From: Clostridiales bacterium
GTDB lineage: Bacteria > Bacillota > Clostridia > Christensenellales > CAG-314
Direction: 5' to 3'
NCBI GenBank assembly: GCA_022508305.1
Contig: JAFLVM010000001.1
Span: 623,347 to 687,346 of the forward strand
Length of the DNA: 64,000 bases
The translations under genes and the position numbers were made by a program. How positions within the stretch are numbered: position 1 is the first letter of the stretch; each line of letters begins with the position of its first letter. Below the pieces are notes generated by a model that did no database searches, was not told where the DNA came from, and saw nothing but the letters and a program-made list of their open reading frames with translations. Positions 7,506 to 16,012 of the stretch are shown here, in pieces.

Positions 7506-8033
7506 TTAGTAAACGTAAGTAGTTACTATTTGTACTGCGTTGCCGTTTGCGCTGGTGTAGGTTACCGTAATTGAAACGACATGTTCGCCCTCTGCAACAA
7601 TCTCTATCCTTGCGTCGCCCTTCACGTCGGACGATTGGATTCCGAACATCTCGTCGAGATTTACTCTCGAAACTCTTGCTTTCAAGACTGTTTTCTCTTC
7701 CGTTACTTCCGTCAACAAAGCTCTTGTAATATTTACCGTGGGACCACCTGTAATATCCTTGGTTTCCGTTGTGGTCGTGTACAGCTCATCGGCATCGGAC
7801 GAGTTAATCGTCTTGCGTTCGATTGTAACCTTGCCTGCAGCAAAGTCATAATTACGCGTTTCCTTGGCGAGCTCGCTGTCGCCATTCTTGACGGTAATAA
7901 CTTGTGTAGCACTCTTGGCGTCAGATATACTGTCGCAAAGACTCAATATATTTTTTTGGCGCGCGCAGGCGGAACACAGTAGCGCTACAGCAATCAAAAC
8001 CGCAAATACTGCAAAAATTAACTTCTTTTTCAT
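7506..8033 (-). CDS. Lipoprotein paired with the M60 surface protein
   Basis: A 175-residue predicted lipoprotein: signal peptide MKKKLIFAVFAVLIAVALL and a lipidation Cys in CSACARQ (or the preceding Cys). A single beta-rich domain follows. Its end, VVSITVTYTSANGNAVQI, resembles that of the lipoprotein at 38993-39589 (VQIVMTYVSEGGAEVGI), so the two are probable paralogues. Its ATG overlaps the stop of the 1865-residue gene by 4 bp, i.e. the two are translationally coupled. The alternating polar/hydrophobic strands recall LolA/LppX-like folds, but that is only a guess. Function unknown; its fixed position suggests it acts on or with the surface protein. Confidence 0.85.
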   Translation of the reverse strand: MKKKLIFAVFAVLIAVALLCSACARQKNILSLCDSISDAKSATQVITVKNGDSELAKETRNYDFAAGKVTIERKTINSSDADELYTTTTETKDITGGPTVNITRALLTEVTEEKTVLKARVSRVNLDEMFGIQSSDVKGDARIEIVAEGEHVVSITVTYTSANGNAVQIVTTYVY

Positions 8034-11000
8034 CCTAAAATCCTCCTTTTGAGAATTTCAACTACGGCAAGAGCCGCAAGCGCGACAGAGCTAACAATCT
8101 TTGCGGTAAGTGACTCGCCCACCCTTTCGGCAACCGCAAGGTCGCTAACAGCTTGCGCGGAAAGCGCGTCGAATGCCGCCTTGAGCGCGTTGTATTCGGT
8201 AAGATTCAAAGTTGCAATTTCTTCTTCCGTGTACAGCGCGAGAGTCGCCTCTACTGCCTTGATGGCGTTGAACTTAGCTTGCAATGACGTTGCGTTCTTC
8301 AATGCGTCAATCTTTGCTGCAAGCGACACGGTATCTACCACCCAGCTTGCCGTGAGAACCAAGTCCTCGGCAGGCATTGTCGTAGCGGTAAACAATACGC
8401 CATTGTTCAACCATCCTGCAAACTTGTAGCCTGTCCTGCTAACTGTAGGAGGAGTGAGTTGCGCGCCAAATTCCAATTCTTGACTGCCGAGCAGCGTCTG
8501 TCCGTCGTAGTAGGTAACTGTGTGTTTTGTTTGACGGGATAACATTGCAACCAGTCTCATATTGGTCGTAACAGTCACCTGCTGCCCCGGGGTGTATTCT
8601 ATGTCGCCCAGTTTCCAACCCACAAGCACATACCCGTCTTCCAGTTGAATGTTGCTGATGAGAGTTATGCTTGCGCCGTACTCAACGGTGACACTGCTGA
8701 CGAGCTGACTACTATTGTAGTAAACAACCGTCAACTTGATTTTTTCAATACTTGCAACAAACGTCATTGCCTTGGTGACGGATACGGTTTCACCCACCGC
8801 GTAGAGCACGTCGTCGGCGTACCAACCCAAAAATTCATACCCTTGTTCGATTTGAGACAAGGACGGCATGGTGATTGTTCCATCGTAATCCACGTACGTG
8901 ACGGCAACCAAGTCACCATCAACGCGGAACTCCACTCTTAGCGAGCCTTCCTTGACGGGCAATATTACGATATCCTCGGTAACGTCGATTTCATCACCCA
9001 CGTCGTAATAACTGCCGTTGTACTCCCACTTGATGATATTTCCGTCAACCGCACTTGACGAGGACGGGAACTTGAATTTTTCGCCTGGAGTAACGTAGAT
9101 AATTTCTTCGCTGTCGCCGTAGCTAACCGTTACTTTGAACTTTTGTCCCACTACCACTTGAATGACCGTCATGTCGTCAATAGTAATGGAATCTCCCACG
9201 CGATAAGTGACGCCGTTAACAACAAACGAGATAATATACTTGTCCGGGTATTTAGTTTCAAAGTCATCTGCCGTGAAGGTGTAGGTGGAACCGTTTTCAA
9301 CAGTAAAGGATTCGGTACCTATCTCGCCGTAATCAAGAGTTACTTTGACGCGATTGGGCACGTAGCAAATGGTATTTCCTCTTATCTCGATGCGTCCCTT
9401 GCTCGCGTCCAAATTTAAGAAGGATATATCCATAGCCGTCAGCGCATCTTGTGGGATTTCGAAATCTGCAGTGAAAATTGCCTTTACGCAATCGAAGTCG
9501 TAGCTGTCCAGCGTGATATGGAAAGAGGTGTAGGTTGGATACTTCATAGTGCCCCAATCTATCGGCCCGTAAAACGGTTGTACAGTAAACATGGCCGTAG
9601 TCAGGTGGACGGTAGCGTCTTGCGACAAGAAAATATCTCTCGTTAATTCCGCATCAAGGTTGTGATCACCGCCGGTAGGGGTAGCAGTTCCTGCAATAAC
9701 GACGTTTCCGCTGTTGACGTAAAGAGAATACTTCATTTCATCTTCCGTCGGCATTTTTTCAAAAGTTACGTAATTGAAGAAGAAGCTGATGCTCAACAGG
9801 TGCAAATTGCCACTTACCATATACAGTTCGTAACCTATTGGAGCGGAGTCGTTGTACAATTGAGGCTTACCGCTAATGCTTGTCGAAGTAAATTTCAACT
9901 CACCACGGTCATCTCCCTTGTAATAAATACCGCCGCCAAACTGTGATGCCGTATTCAACGTGAGCATAACATCGTCTTTGAGCCAAGCGCTACCTTCCAG
10001 ATACATTGCGCCACCGTAGTTGGCATTGTTGTATCTTAGCGTTACATTTTGCATTGTTGTTAATTGTGCTCCGCCAATCAATGCAATAGCCCCGCCGAAT
10101 TGCGCTGTATTGTGCTCCATCATCATGCGCTTAAGATAGGACGTATTCTCATCTCCAATAATTTGCTTAATCGTTCCCTCGCATGCGATAGCCCCACCGT
10201 AAACTGAGGCAGTATTGTTCGATAGCGTTGAGAAACTGTTTATTGACACCGACGAGGTAGCGTCGATAAATATTCCACCGCCGTTGTTGTCTGCACGGTT
10301 TTGAGTGAGCGTTACAGCTACAACGTTCACAGTGGACGCATCCGCGGCAAATATACCGCCACCGTCTACCGCCGAGCAAGCCGTTATAGTAGAACTACTT
10401 TGCGCTGTTAAAGTAGCGCCTGCCAAGTAAATTCCACCGCCGTAATTGGCATTACAATCGATTATTGTTGTTCCGTTCAATGTCACGCTTGCGCAGCTTT
10501 GAACGTATATTGCGCCGCCGTTGCTAATCGACTGTCCGCTATTTACCTGAGCGCTGCAATTAGATATTGTTGTTGAGCTGATTGTCACTTTCTTGTTTCC
10601 ACAATCCACCAAACATATTGCGCCGCCGCGCGCATACCCAGACGCGTTGCCTTCCTCCGCGTGACAGTTGTCAAACTTACACGATGTGATGGTCGCCGTT
10701 GTGGAGTTTGCATAGATAGCGCCGCCGTCTGACGCTATGCAATTTACAAATTCGCAGTTTTCCACCGTCAAATTGCCATTGCGTGTAGCAATCGCTCCGC
10801 CTTCGCCACTCGACTTACAATTCGTAAATTGGACGTAGCTACATTTGATGGTTGCTCCGTTGCCGTTTACCAGCGGTCCGCCGCCGAACGAATCGCCATC
10901 CAAAATCAGCTTGCGGGCATCGCTTCCCTGCAGGGTAAAGCTTACGCCGCTACGCACGTCAAACAACACGCCGTTGCCACCCCTGGTAATGGTAATATCC

Positions 11001-13627
11001 CTATTAACACTGTCCGCAATGGCAATAGTCACGTTTACCGTAACCGGTAAGTTAATCTCCCATATATCGTCCAACAGATAAATGGTATCACCTGCAACAG
11101 CGGCATACAACGCCTGCTGCAGACTGCCGTAGCTTAATTGGTTAATTCTGCAAACGGGATTGTCCGTGCTTACTTCAGCTGCAACTGCGTCGCTTTGCGA
11201 AGAGCAATCTAACCTTTTGTCATAGGCAACTATTCTATATGACGGTACGTAACCGCTTTCATATGAGGTTGAGTCAATGAAGCTGTCTCCCTCTGTAAAG
11301 CCTATGACCTTGTAACCGTCATTGGCATTACCTTGAAGGATTTCATAGCCGTAATGCGCGCTGTTAGTTGACGTAGGCAAAATAATCTTGTATCCGCCAC
11401 CAACCTTGACAACGGAGCTTATGGACGGTTTGTAGGCGTCGGTGTACAGTCCTGCACCGCCATTGACTACGTATTTGTACGTGTTGTTGTTTGCGTACCA
11501 TATTTTGTACTGCTTGGCGTCGGTGAATTTGTTATCTAATTTCGCCTGCGCCATAACAGTTTTGTAAGTGTTGGAGGTGTTTGCGTATTTGAAAGGTTGA
11601 TCCGAACCGAAGAAATACCCCCAGCGCTCAAAGTAGTACGACATATCTATGCCCGTTGCAAGCGAGGAAAAGTACGCCATTAGTTCGGTGTTGGCAAGCC
11701 CCTTCCTGTCCTCATACCTGTAGAAGTTTTCAAACTTCGCCCAATAGCCGGGCATAACACACTCGATTTCCCACCAGAAGTCAAAGCAGCCCTTGTGACC
11801 CGACCAGAAATTGGTTGTGTCCGCGAGGTCGCTGGTCAACGTGTTCCTTATCATGTCAAAACTGCCATGATTGCCGGTGTTGTGTGTGGTTTCGTAATAT
11901 TTTGCTATGACGTTATTGGTAGTTTCGGATAGTCTTCGGTCAGACAAATCAAACAAATGCCCGACTTCGTGAGGAATACCCCAACCAAACGTTGTGGATC
12001 GTACAGCTTCGGGAAGGAAGTCTACCAAGCCTATAATTTCCGGGAAGGCATAAGCCGCATACATGCCCATCGCTTGAACGTATCTGACGTTGAAATTTAG
12101 GTGTTGAACCCTTTCGTCATAGCGATATCCGTCGGGATTGAGCGCAACGCCTTCGAAGGTAAGAATATCCTCCACCATAGAGTCCCAAGTTTTCAAAACT
12201 TCCATAGGATCTCTCGTAGCGTAAGCGTCGTTCGCCGAGGATGCGGGAATTGTCAAGATTGCGTGGTTAGCGACAAGCTCGGTTACGTCGGCATAGTAAT
12301 TGGGGTTGGATTTTACAAGCGCTCTGTATTCCGCCAATTTCGCTCTGTATTCCGCAACGTCGGTCTCGTACGTCATCAATGGAAACTCATAGCCACCGTC
12401 GATGTACACCTTGACTCCACCCGGTTGCTGATCGGGCGTGTAGGGATTAGTGATGTAGATAGCGCCACCCGAAACGGTAGACCGATTGTACGTGAAATCG
12501 GAATTGGCACGTACGAAATCGGGTATGGTGATAACGTTTCTTCCTCTGGTAAGAGAATAGCTTTGTTGATAGTTGTAGCAATAGTTGAGATACTGCGCCA
12601 CGTCTATTCCCGGAAGGGGTACTCCATCGGGAGCATCTACCCAGACGGTTATCGTTTGTCCTGCGTTTTGATAAATTCCCGTCGGTTGCTTGTTCGTGCC
12701 GGCGTAATCCATCTTGAGAGTGCGTCTGGCGTAGTTAATTATATTTCCGTACTGAGTTATCTTTCTTAGGTTGGTATCATTCGTGGCAAATTCGCGATTG
12801 GAATCGTACTGCGCCGTTCCTTCCATCAACGCCAGCGCGCGCTCTATTCTCGGACCGAATTCGGTGTCGTAATTGATGTATCCGCTGAGTTGCGTCTTCA
12901 TGTCGTGTAGCATGTCGATGTTTTTGTATTCCGACTTGAGCTGCGTCCATCTGTAGTCCTCAAACAAATCGCCTGCCTTGGCTGCGTACTGGTTTTCCGG
13001 TTGCAAAAACATAAGTTCCGCCGCAGTTGCAACGCTTAACGTACCCGAAACGCTGTTGTTGACAACCGACACGTCGGCAAATTCGAACCTGATTCTGTCC
13101 GTAGTTACGGGGTGATTGAAAGTGAACATCACTATGCCCGTCGGAACATCCCACGTTTCGAGGAGCGTACTTTCGCTGTAATTGTTTCCCCAGGACAGTC
13201 TCAAATACGTGGGAAAACCGCTCGCTTTGCCGTCGTAAGATACGCACTTGTAGATGATTCTGTCCACTGTTGTAGTCTTGTTAAATACGGCGTTGATTTG
13301 AACTGATGAGTTGTAGTTGATTGTCTTTGTTCCCACAAATGCCGTGTCGAAATTTCCGTCAAACGCCCTGTCCAACGCGTAACCGGGGTACGCGGCGCTG
13401 GTGGACGAATAGGAAAAGTGGGTGTTTGGCTTGATTTGGTACAGGTTGAGGTAGTCCCATTGCAAATACTCTTCGTTTACGCTTGTACACGTAACGGACT
13501 CGCCCCACGCGTAAACTTTGTACGTATCTGTTTGGATATTTACCGTAAGCCCCAACACGGCAAGTAACAATATCAAACCGAGACACACAATTAACATTGT
13601 CTTTCTCGCTTGAAAGCTTTTTAACAT
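8030..13627 (-). CDS. Giant M60-type peptidase surface protein
   Basis: An 1865-residue secreted protein. Order of parts: signal/anchor helix (about 9-28); F5/8 type C-like sugar-binding domain (about 50-215); M60-type metallopeptidase domain (about 310-760) with zinc motif HEVGH at 553-557 and the expected downstream Glu at about 568 in LSETTNN. Then come a right-handed beta-helix region of Pmp-like GGAIY/GGGIF repeats (about 820-1240), five InlB-like repeats (about 1425-1760, e.g. GYEFLGWYADD, GYKFAGWLNN), and a C-terminal helical domain with membrane helix and KRRILG tail. M60 enzymes cut mucin-type glycoproteins, so host mucus is a likely target. The last about 95 residues match the end of the nuclease at 39595-41406. 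GAAGGAG lies 13 bp before the ATG. No LPXTG motif. Confidence 0.88.
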   Translation of the reverse strand: MLKSFQARKTMLIVCLGLILLLAVLGLTVNIQTDTYKVYAWGESVTCTSVNEEYLQWDYLNLYQIKPNTHFSYSSTSAAYPGYALDRAFDGNFDTAFVGTKTINYNSSVQINAVFNKTTTVDRIIYKCVSYDGKASGFPTYLRLSWGNNYSESTLLETWDVPTGIVMFTFNHPVTTDRIRFEFADVSVVNNSVSGTLSVATAAELMFLQPENQYAAKAGDLFEDYRWTQLKSEYKNIDMLHDMKTQLSGYINYDTEFGPRIERALALMEGTAQYDSNREFATNDTNLRKITQYGNIINYARRTLKMDYAGTNKQPTGIYQNAGQTITVWVDAPDGVPLPGIDVAQYLNYCYNYQQSYSLTRGRNVITIPDFVRANSDFTYNRSTVSGGAIYITNPYTPDQQPGGVKVYIDGGYEFPLMTYETDVAEYRAKLAEYRALVKSNPNYYADVTELVANHAILTIPASSANDAYATRDPMEVLKTWDSMVEDILTFEGVALNPDGYRYDERVQHLNFNVRYVQAMGMYAAYAFPEIIGLVDFLPEAVRSTTFGWGIPHEVGHLFDLSDRRLSETTNNVIAKYYETTHNTGNHGSFDMIRNTLTSDLADTTNFWSGHKGCFDFWWEIECVMPGYWAKFENFYRYEDRKGLANTELMAYFSSLATGIDMSYYFERWGYFFGSDQPFKYANTSNTYKTVMAQAKLDNKFTDAKQYKIWYANNNTYKYVVNGGAGLYTDAYKPSISSVVKVGGGYKIILPTSTNSAHYGYEILQGNANDGYKVIGFTEGDSFIDSTSYESGYVPSYRIVAYDKRLDCSSQSDAVAAEVSTDNPVCRINQLSYGSLQQALYAAVAGDTIYLLDDIWEINLPVTVNVTIAIADSVNRDITITRGGNGVLFDVRSGVSFTLQGSDARKLILDGDSFGGGPLVNGNGATIKCSYVQFTNCKSSGEGGAIATRNGNLTVENCEFVNCIASDGGAIYANSTTATITSCKFDNCHAEEGNASGYARGGAICLVDCGNKKVTISSTTISNCSAQVNSGQSISNGGAIYVQSCASVTLNGTTIIDCNANYGGGIYLAGATLTAQSSSTITACSAVDGGGIFAADASTVNVVAVTLTQNRADNNGGGIFIDATSSVSINSFSTLSNNTASVYGGAIACEGTIKQIIGDENTSYLKRMMMEHNTAQFGGAIALIGGAQLTTMQNVTLRYNNANYGGAMYLEGSAWLKDDVMLTLNTASQFGGGIYYKGDDRGELKFTSTSISGKPQLYNDSAPIGYELYMVSGNLHLLSISFFFNYVTFEKMPTEDEMKYSLYVNSGNVVIAGTATPTGGDHNLDAELTRDIFLSQDATVHLTTAMFTVQPFYGPIDWGTMKYPTYTSFHITLDSYDFDCVKAIFTADFEIPQDALTAMDISFLNLDASKGRIEIRGNTICYVPNRVKVTLDYGEIGTESFTVENGSTYTFTADDFETKYPDKYIISFVVNGVTYRVGDSITIDDMTVIQVVVGQKFKVTVSYGDSEEIIYVTPGEKFKFPSSSSAVDGNIIKWEYNGSYYDVGDEIDVTEDIVILPVKEGSLRVEFRVDGDLVAVTYVDYDGTITMPSLSQIEQGYEFLGWYADDVLYAVGETVSVTKAMTFVASIEKIKLTVVYYNSSQLVSSVTVEYGASITLISNIQLEDGYVLVGWKLGDIEYTPGQQVTVTTNMRLVAMLSRQTKHTVTYYDGQTLLGSQELEFGAQLTPPTVSRTGYKFAGWLNNGVLFTATTMPAEDLVLTASWVVDTVSLAAKIDALKNATSLQAKFNAIKAVEATLALYTEEEIATLNLTEYNALKAAFDALSAQAVSDLAVAERVGESLTAKIVSSVALAALAVVEILKRRILG

Positions 13628-13660
13628 AGTTGTTTCACAGCTCCTTCAAAGGATATATAT

Positions 13661-13690
13661 ATTATATACTATAACGGAACGCTCCGTCAA
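13661..13690 (-). promoter_or_regulatory. Promoter of the M60 gene with dyad in the spacer
   Basis: On the minus strand: -35 TTGACG, 18-bp spacer, -10 TATAAT. An inverted repeat ACGGA-4-TCCGT (13674-13687) fills most of the spacer and overlaps the -35, a plausible repressor site. Confidence 0.65.
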
Positions 13691-13774
13691 TGCATTTGAG
13701 TTTGGCTTGACAGTTGTTGTAAAGCCTTTTCGTTGTTCGCGCGCGCGTCTTGCTGCCAATTTGTATTTTTTAAC

Positions 13775-13886
13775 TTGCAATTTATACGTATGGTACACTA
13801 TAATGGATTGTAAGATAAACAGTATCTAAATTCTCCTGTAAGTGGGAATTTTTTTGCTTAACTCCACGGAGCGTGGGTGTTTTTTG
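13775..13886 (+). promoter_or_regulatory. Promoter followed by two terminator-like hairpins
   Basis: -35 TTGCAA (13775-13780), 18-bp spacer, -10 TATAAT (13799-13804). Within the leader are two short hairpins, each ending in a T run: AATTCTC...GGGAATT + T7 (13828-13855) and TCCACG-GAG-CGTGGG + TGTTTTTT (13863-13885). The start codon of the downstream HTH gene lies 45 bp further, so the hairpins could attenuate it. This accounts for the 302-bp gap 13628-13929 together with the M60 promoter. Confidence 0.5.
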
Positions 13887-13929
13887 GGGCAAAATAATGG
13901 TATGATGTTTTCAGAAGGAGGTCTGCTTC

Positions 13930-14541
13930 ATGAATCAAGTCAAAATCGGACAGTTTATCAAGGCAATCAGAAAGGAGAAAAACTTAACTCAACGGGAGGT
14001 TGCCGAAAGATTGGGTATTTCCGAAAAGACAATTTCAAAGTGGGAAACTGGCAATGGACTTCCCGAAGTCAGTCTTATGCTCCCTCTTTGCGAATTGCTT
14101 GAAATCAGCGTGAATGAACTGTTGTCGGGTGAAAGACTTGACGAAAAAAAATACTTTGAAAAAGCAGAGCAAAACATTATGTCATTGATGGAAGAAAAGG
14201 CGCAAGCAAAAAAGAAACTTATTATTGCAGCAATTATATGTGTAATTACGTTATTGGCAGGACTAACGTTAGTTCTTGTTGCCGTCTTGTTGGAAATGGA
14301 AACGTGGCTACGCGTTGTTTTGGGCGTTATGGGCGCGGTAATTATCGTTACCGGCATTGGGCTTGCTTGTGTTCTCGAAAGAGATGCGGGAGTGTATGAG
14401 TGCAAGCATTGCGGCGAACGGTTTGTCCCCACGATGACGGCGTACCTTTTTGCGCCGCATACGCCCACCACCAGAAGGCTTAAATGCCCGAAATGCGGCA
14501 AAAAAAGCTATTGCAAAAAACGGTTAAGTAAATCAGAATAA
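13930..14541 (+). CDS. Membrane-anchored HTH regulator with zinc ribbon
   Basis: A 203-residue protein: XRE helix-turn-helix at 6-60 (LTQREVAERLGISEKTISKW), a linker, two hydrophobic helices (about 96-120 and 126-148), then a C-terminal zinc-ribbon-like domain with CKHCGERF and CPKCGKKS. The HTH+membrane arrangement is common in Firmicutes; the CxxC pairs suggest a metal- or redox-sensing tail, but the signal is unknown. GAAGGAGG lies 9 bp before the ATG. It is followed by a strong terminator, so it is monocistronic. Its leader carries two terminator-like hairpins. Confidence 0.85.
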   Translation: MNQVKIGQFIKAIRKEKNLTQREVAERLGISEKTISKWETGNGLPEVSLMLPLCELLEISVNELLSGERLDEKKYFEKAEQNIMSLMEEKAQAKKKLIIAAIICVITLLAGLTLVLVAVLLEMETWLRVVLGVMGAVIIVTGIGLACVLERDAGVYECKHCGERFVPTMTAYLFAPHTPTTRRLKCPKCGKKSYCKKRLSKSE

Positions 14542-14556
14542 AAAATATTACAAAAC

Positions 14557-14590
14557 AAAAGGAAATACGTATTTCGTATTTCCTTTTTTA
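14557..14590. terminator. Terminator after the HTH gene
   Basis: 13-bp stem (AAAAGGAAATACG and complement), 5-nt loop, T run. Probably also stops the convergent membrane-protein gene. Confidence 0.85.
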
Positions 14591-14618
14591 ATATTGGAAA
14601 TAAGGGTGGGGGTTACTG

Positions 14619-15095
14619 CTATACTACGGGCGAAACAACCTCTTCGGGCATCTTTTTGAGTTGGACACTTGCAACGATTTGCGTAATCAAGCTTGCAAGG
14701 TAAGCCAATGCAGTAACGATTGCATATATTACGATGATAATTCCCGTCGCCGAACTTCTAACTATACTACTGCACATGCCAATTCCCAACATAATGAAGG
14801 GCAACAACACACAGGTGGCAATGAGCAAGCTTTTATTGAAAGAAATCAGCTTGTTGCGCGATTGCTGTTTGAGCATTCTAATTCCAAAAACTAACGCAAC
14901 AATAAAAAATGGCACGGAACTTGCGTATAGTGGCAAGAAACCAAATATCAATCCGGCTATTATTAAAGCGATAACCTCTCCAAACTCTAATTGTGTATTA
15001 AGCAGCAACACCGGCAGCAAAATCAGAAAGCCTACAATAAGAACGGCTGTAATAATTGCCAATATCGCCGATGCTTTAGATTTTTTGTTGTACAT
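14619..15095 (-). CDS. Four-helix membrane protein, unknown function
   Basis: A 158-residue protein, very hydrophobic, with four predicted membrane helices (about 10-31, 42-71, 90-110, 117-142) and a short C-terminal tail. No family recognised with confidence; the layout resembles DUF4190/DUF4870-like small proteins. An AAAAGGAGG ribosome site precedes two in-frame-incompatible ATGs; the second opens this frame. Its promoter overlaps a dyad (see next entry). No obvious functional link to the PII genes upstream on the same strand. Confidence 0.7.
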   Translation of the reverse strand: MYNKKSKASAILAIITAVLIVGFLILLPVLLLNTQLEFGEVIALIIAGLIFGFLPLYASSVPFFIVALVFGIRMLKQQSRNKLISFNKSLLIATCVLLPFIMLGIGMCSSIVRSSATGIIIVIYAIVTALAYLASLITQIVASVQLKKMPEEVVSPVV

Positions 15096-15116
15096 ACATG
15101 CCTCCTTTTTGACTGT

Positions 15117-15145
15117 ATTTTACATCACTATTATGTAAAAATCAA
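15117..15145 (-). promoter_or_regulatory. Promoter with dyad operator before the four-helix protein
   Basis: On the minus strand: -35 TTGATT, 17-bp spacer, -10 TAAAAT. An inverted repeat TTTTACAT-7-ATGTAAAA (15118-15140) covers the spacer and -10, suggesting repression. Confidence 0.65.
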
Positions 15146-15153
15146 TACTATTT

Positions 15154-15570
15154 TTATTCGCCTTGGATTGTTTCGGCAATCTCTTCCAAAACAATTTCTT
15201 CCTGCGCTTGGTCGGTAGCTTCTTCTGCCGCCTTTGTTTCCTCGGGTTGTTCTACTTTGCGAGGCGGGGTCAAGCCCACTACGTCGTTTACAGGCAAGGT
15301 GAAAGCAATTCCTTGACAAGCTGTTTTCAGTCCGACTTCACGGTACAAGGTGTGTAGCACCTTTTCCTTGATTTCGCTGTCGATAAGTATCATTATCATG
15401 TCTTTGTTGGGTTCAATGGTCAAGCCGAAGAAACGCTCCGCTTGAGGATTAGCTGTACCTCTTGCGTTCAACACCGTTCCGCCTGTAACGCCCGCTTCAC
15501 GCGCTGCTTCCATTACCGCATCGGAAAATCCTGCGTTTACTATAACAAATACTGCTTCGTACTTTTTCAT
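15154..15570 (-). CDS. PII-like signalling protein with acidic C-terminal tail
   Basis: A 138-residue protein whose first about 100 residues follow the PII/PII-like pattern: MKKYEAVFVIVNAGFSDAVM, then GGTVLNARGT, DMIMILIDSEIKEKVLHTL and GIAFTLPVNDVVGL. Such trimers bind nucleotides and control transporters or enzymes. The last about 34 residues are strongly acidic (many Glu), unlike classic GlnB. It is the last gene of a three-gene unit (DUF1538 protein, basic-tailed PII-like, acidic-tailed PII-like) with 11-bp gaps. Association of DUF1538 proteins with PII-like genes is known from other Firmicutes. Ligand unknown. Confidence 0.82.
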   Translation of the reverse strand: MKKYEAVFVIVNAGFSDAVMEAAREAGVTGGTVLNARGTANPQAERFFGLTIEPNKDMIMILIDSEIKEKVLHTLYREVGLKTACQGIAFTLPVNDVVGLTPPRKVEQPEETKAAEEATDQAQEEIVLEEIAETIQGE

Positions 15571-15581
15571 GCTGTCACCTA

Positions 15582-16001
15582 CTACTGTTTGTTACTCAAA
15601 AATTGATAAGCCAATACTCCTACCATACTGGTAAACGGTATTGTACACGCAATGCCCTTGCCGCCGCGAATGGTCTCGAACTTCTCTTCCAGAGCCGCAA
15701 GCGCCTTCGGAACGTTGTCCTCGCGAATTACGGTAAACAAAGCCTGCTTTTCCATGGCGCTTTCCAAAAAACCAAACGTCTTTGTCGCCGTGCCGAATGC
15801 AGAAACTTCCATTTGCAAATTTACCTCAAACTGTTGCAACAAATCGAGGTAAAACTCCGCTTTGCTACGCGGAACAACCGTAATAAGCAACATCAGCTTG
15901 TGCGGCGCAAGATTTTGAGGCTTTGCCGCCTTGGCTGACGCTGAACGCTTGGGCGTTTTCGTTTTACTTGGTGATTTTGTCTTAGTTTTGTCAGTTGCCA
16001 T
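15582..16001 (-). CDS. PII-like protein with basic N-terminal tail
   Basis: A 139-residue protein. Residues 1-31 are Lys-rich (TKTKSPSKTKTPKRSASAK) and look disordered. The rest resembles a PII-like domain (KLMLLITVVPRSKAEFYLDL, ALFTVIREDNVPKALAALEE, GGKGIACTIPFTSMVGVLAY). It is the second gene of the DUF1538 operon. Its basic tail and the acidic tail of its partner look complementary, which suggests a mixed complex; that is inference. It has no recognisable GlnB uridylylation tyrosine motif. Confidence 0.78.
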   Translation of the reverse strand: MATDKTKTKSPSKTKTPKRSASAKAAKPQNLAPHKLMLLITVVPRSKAEFYLDLLQQFEVNLQMEVSAFGTATKTFGFLESAMEKQALFTVIREDNVPKALAALEEKFETIRGGKGIACTIPFTSMVGVLAYQFLSNKQ

Positions 16002-16012
16002 TGTTTATCCTA

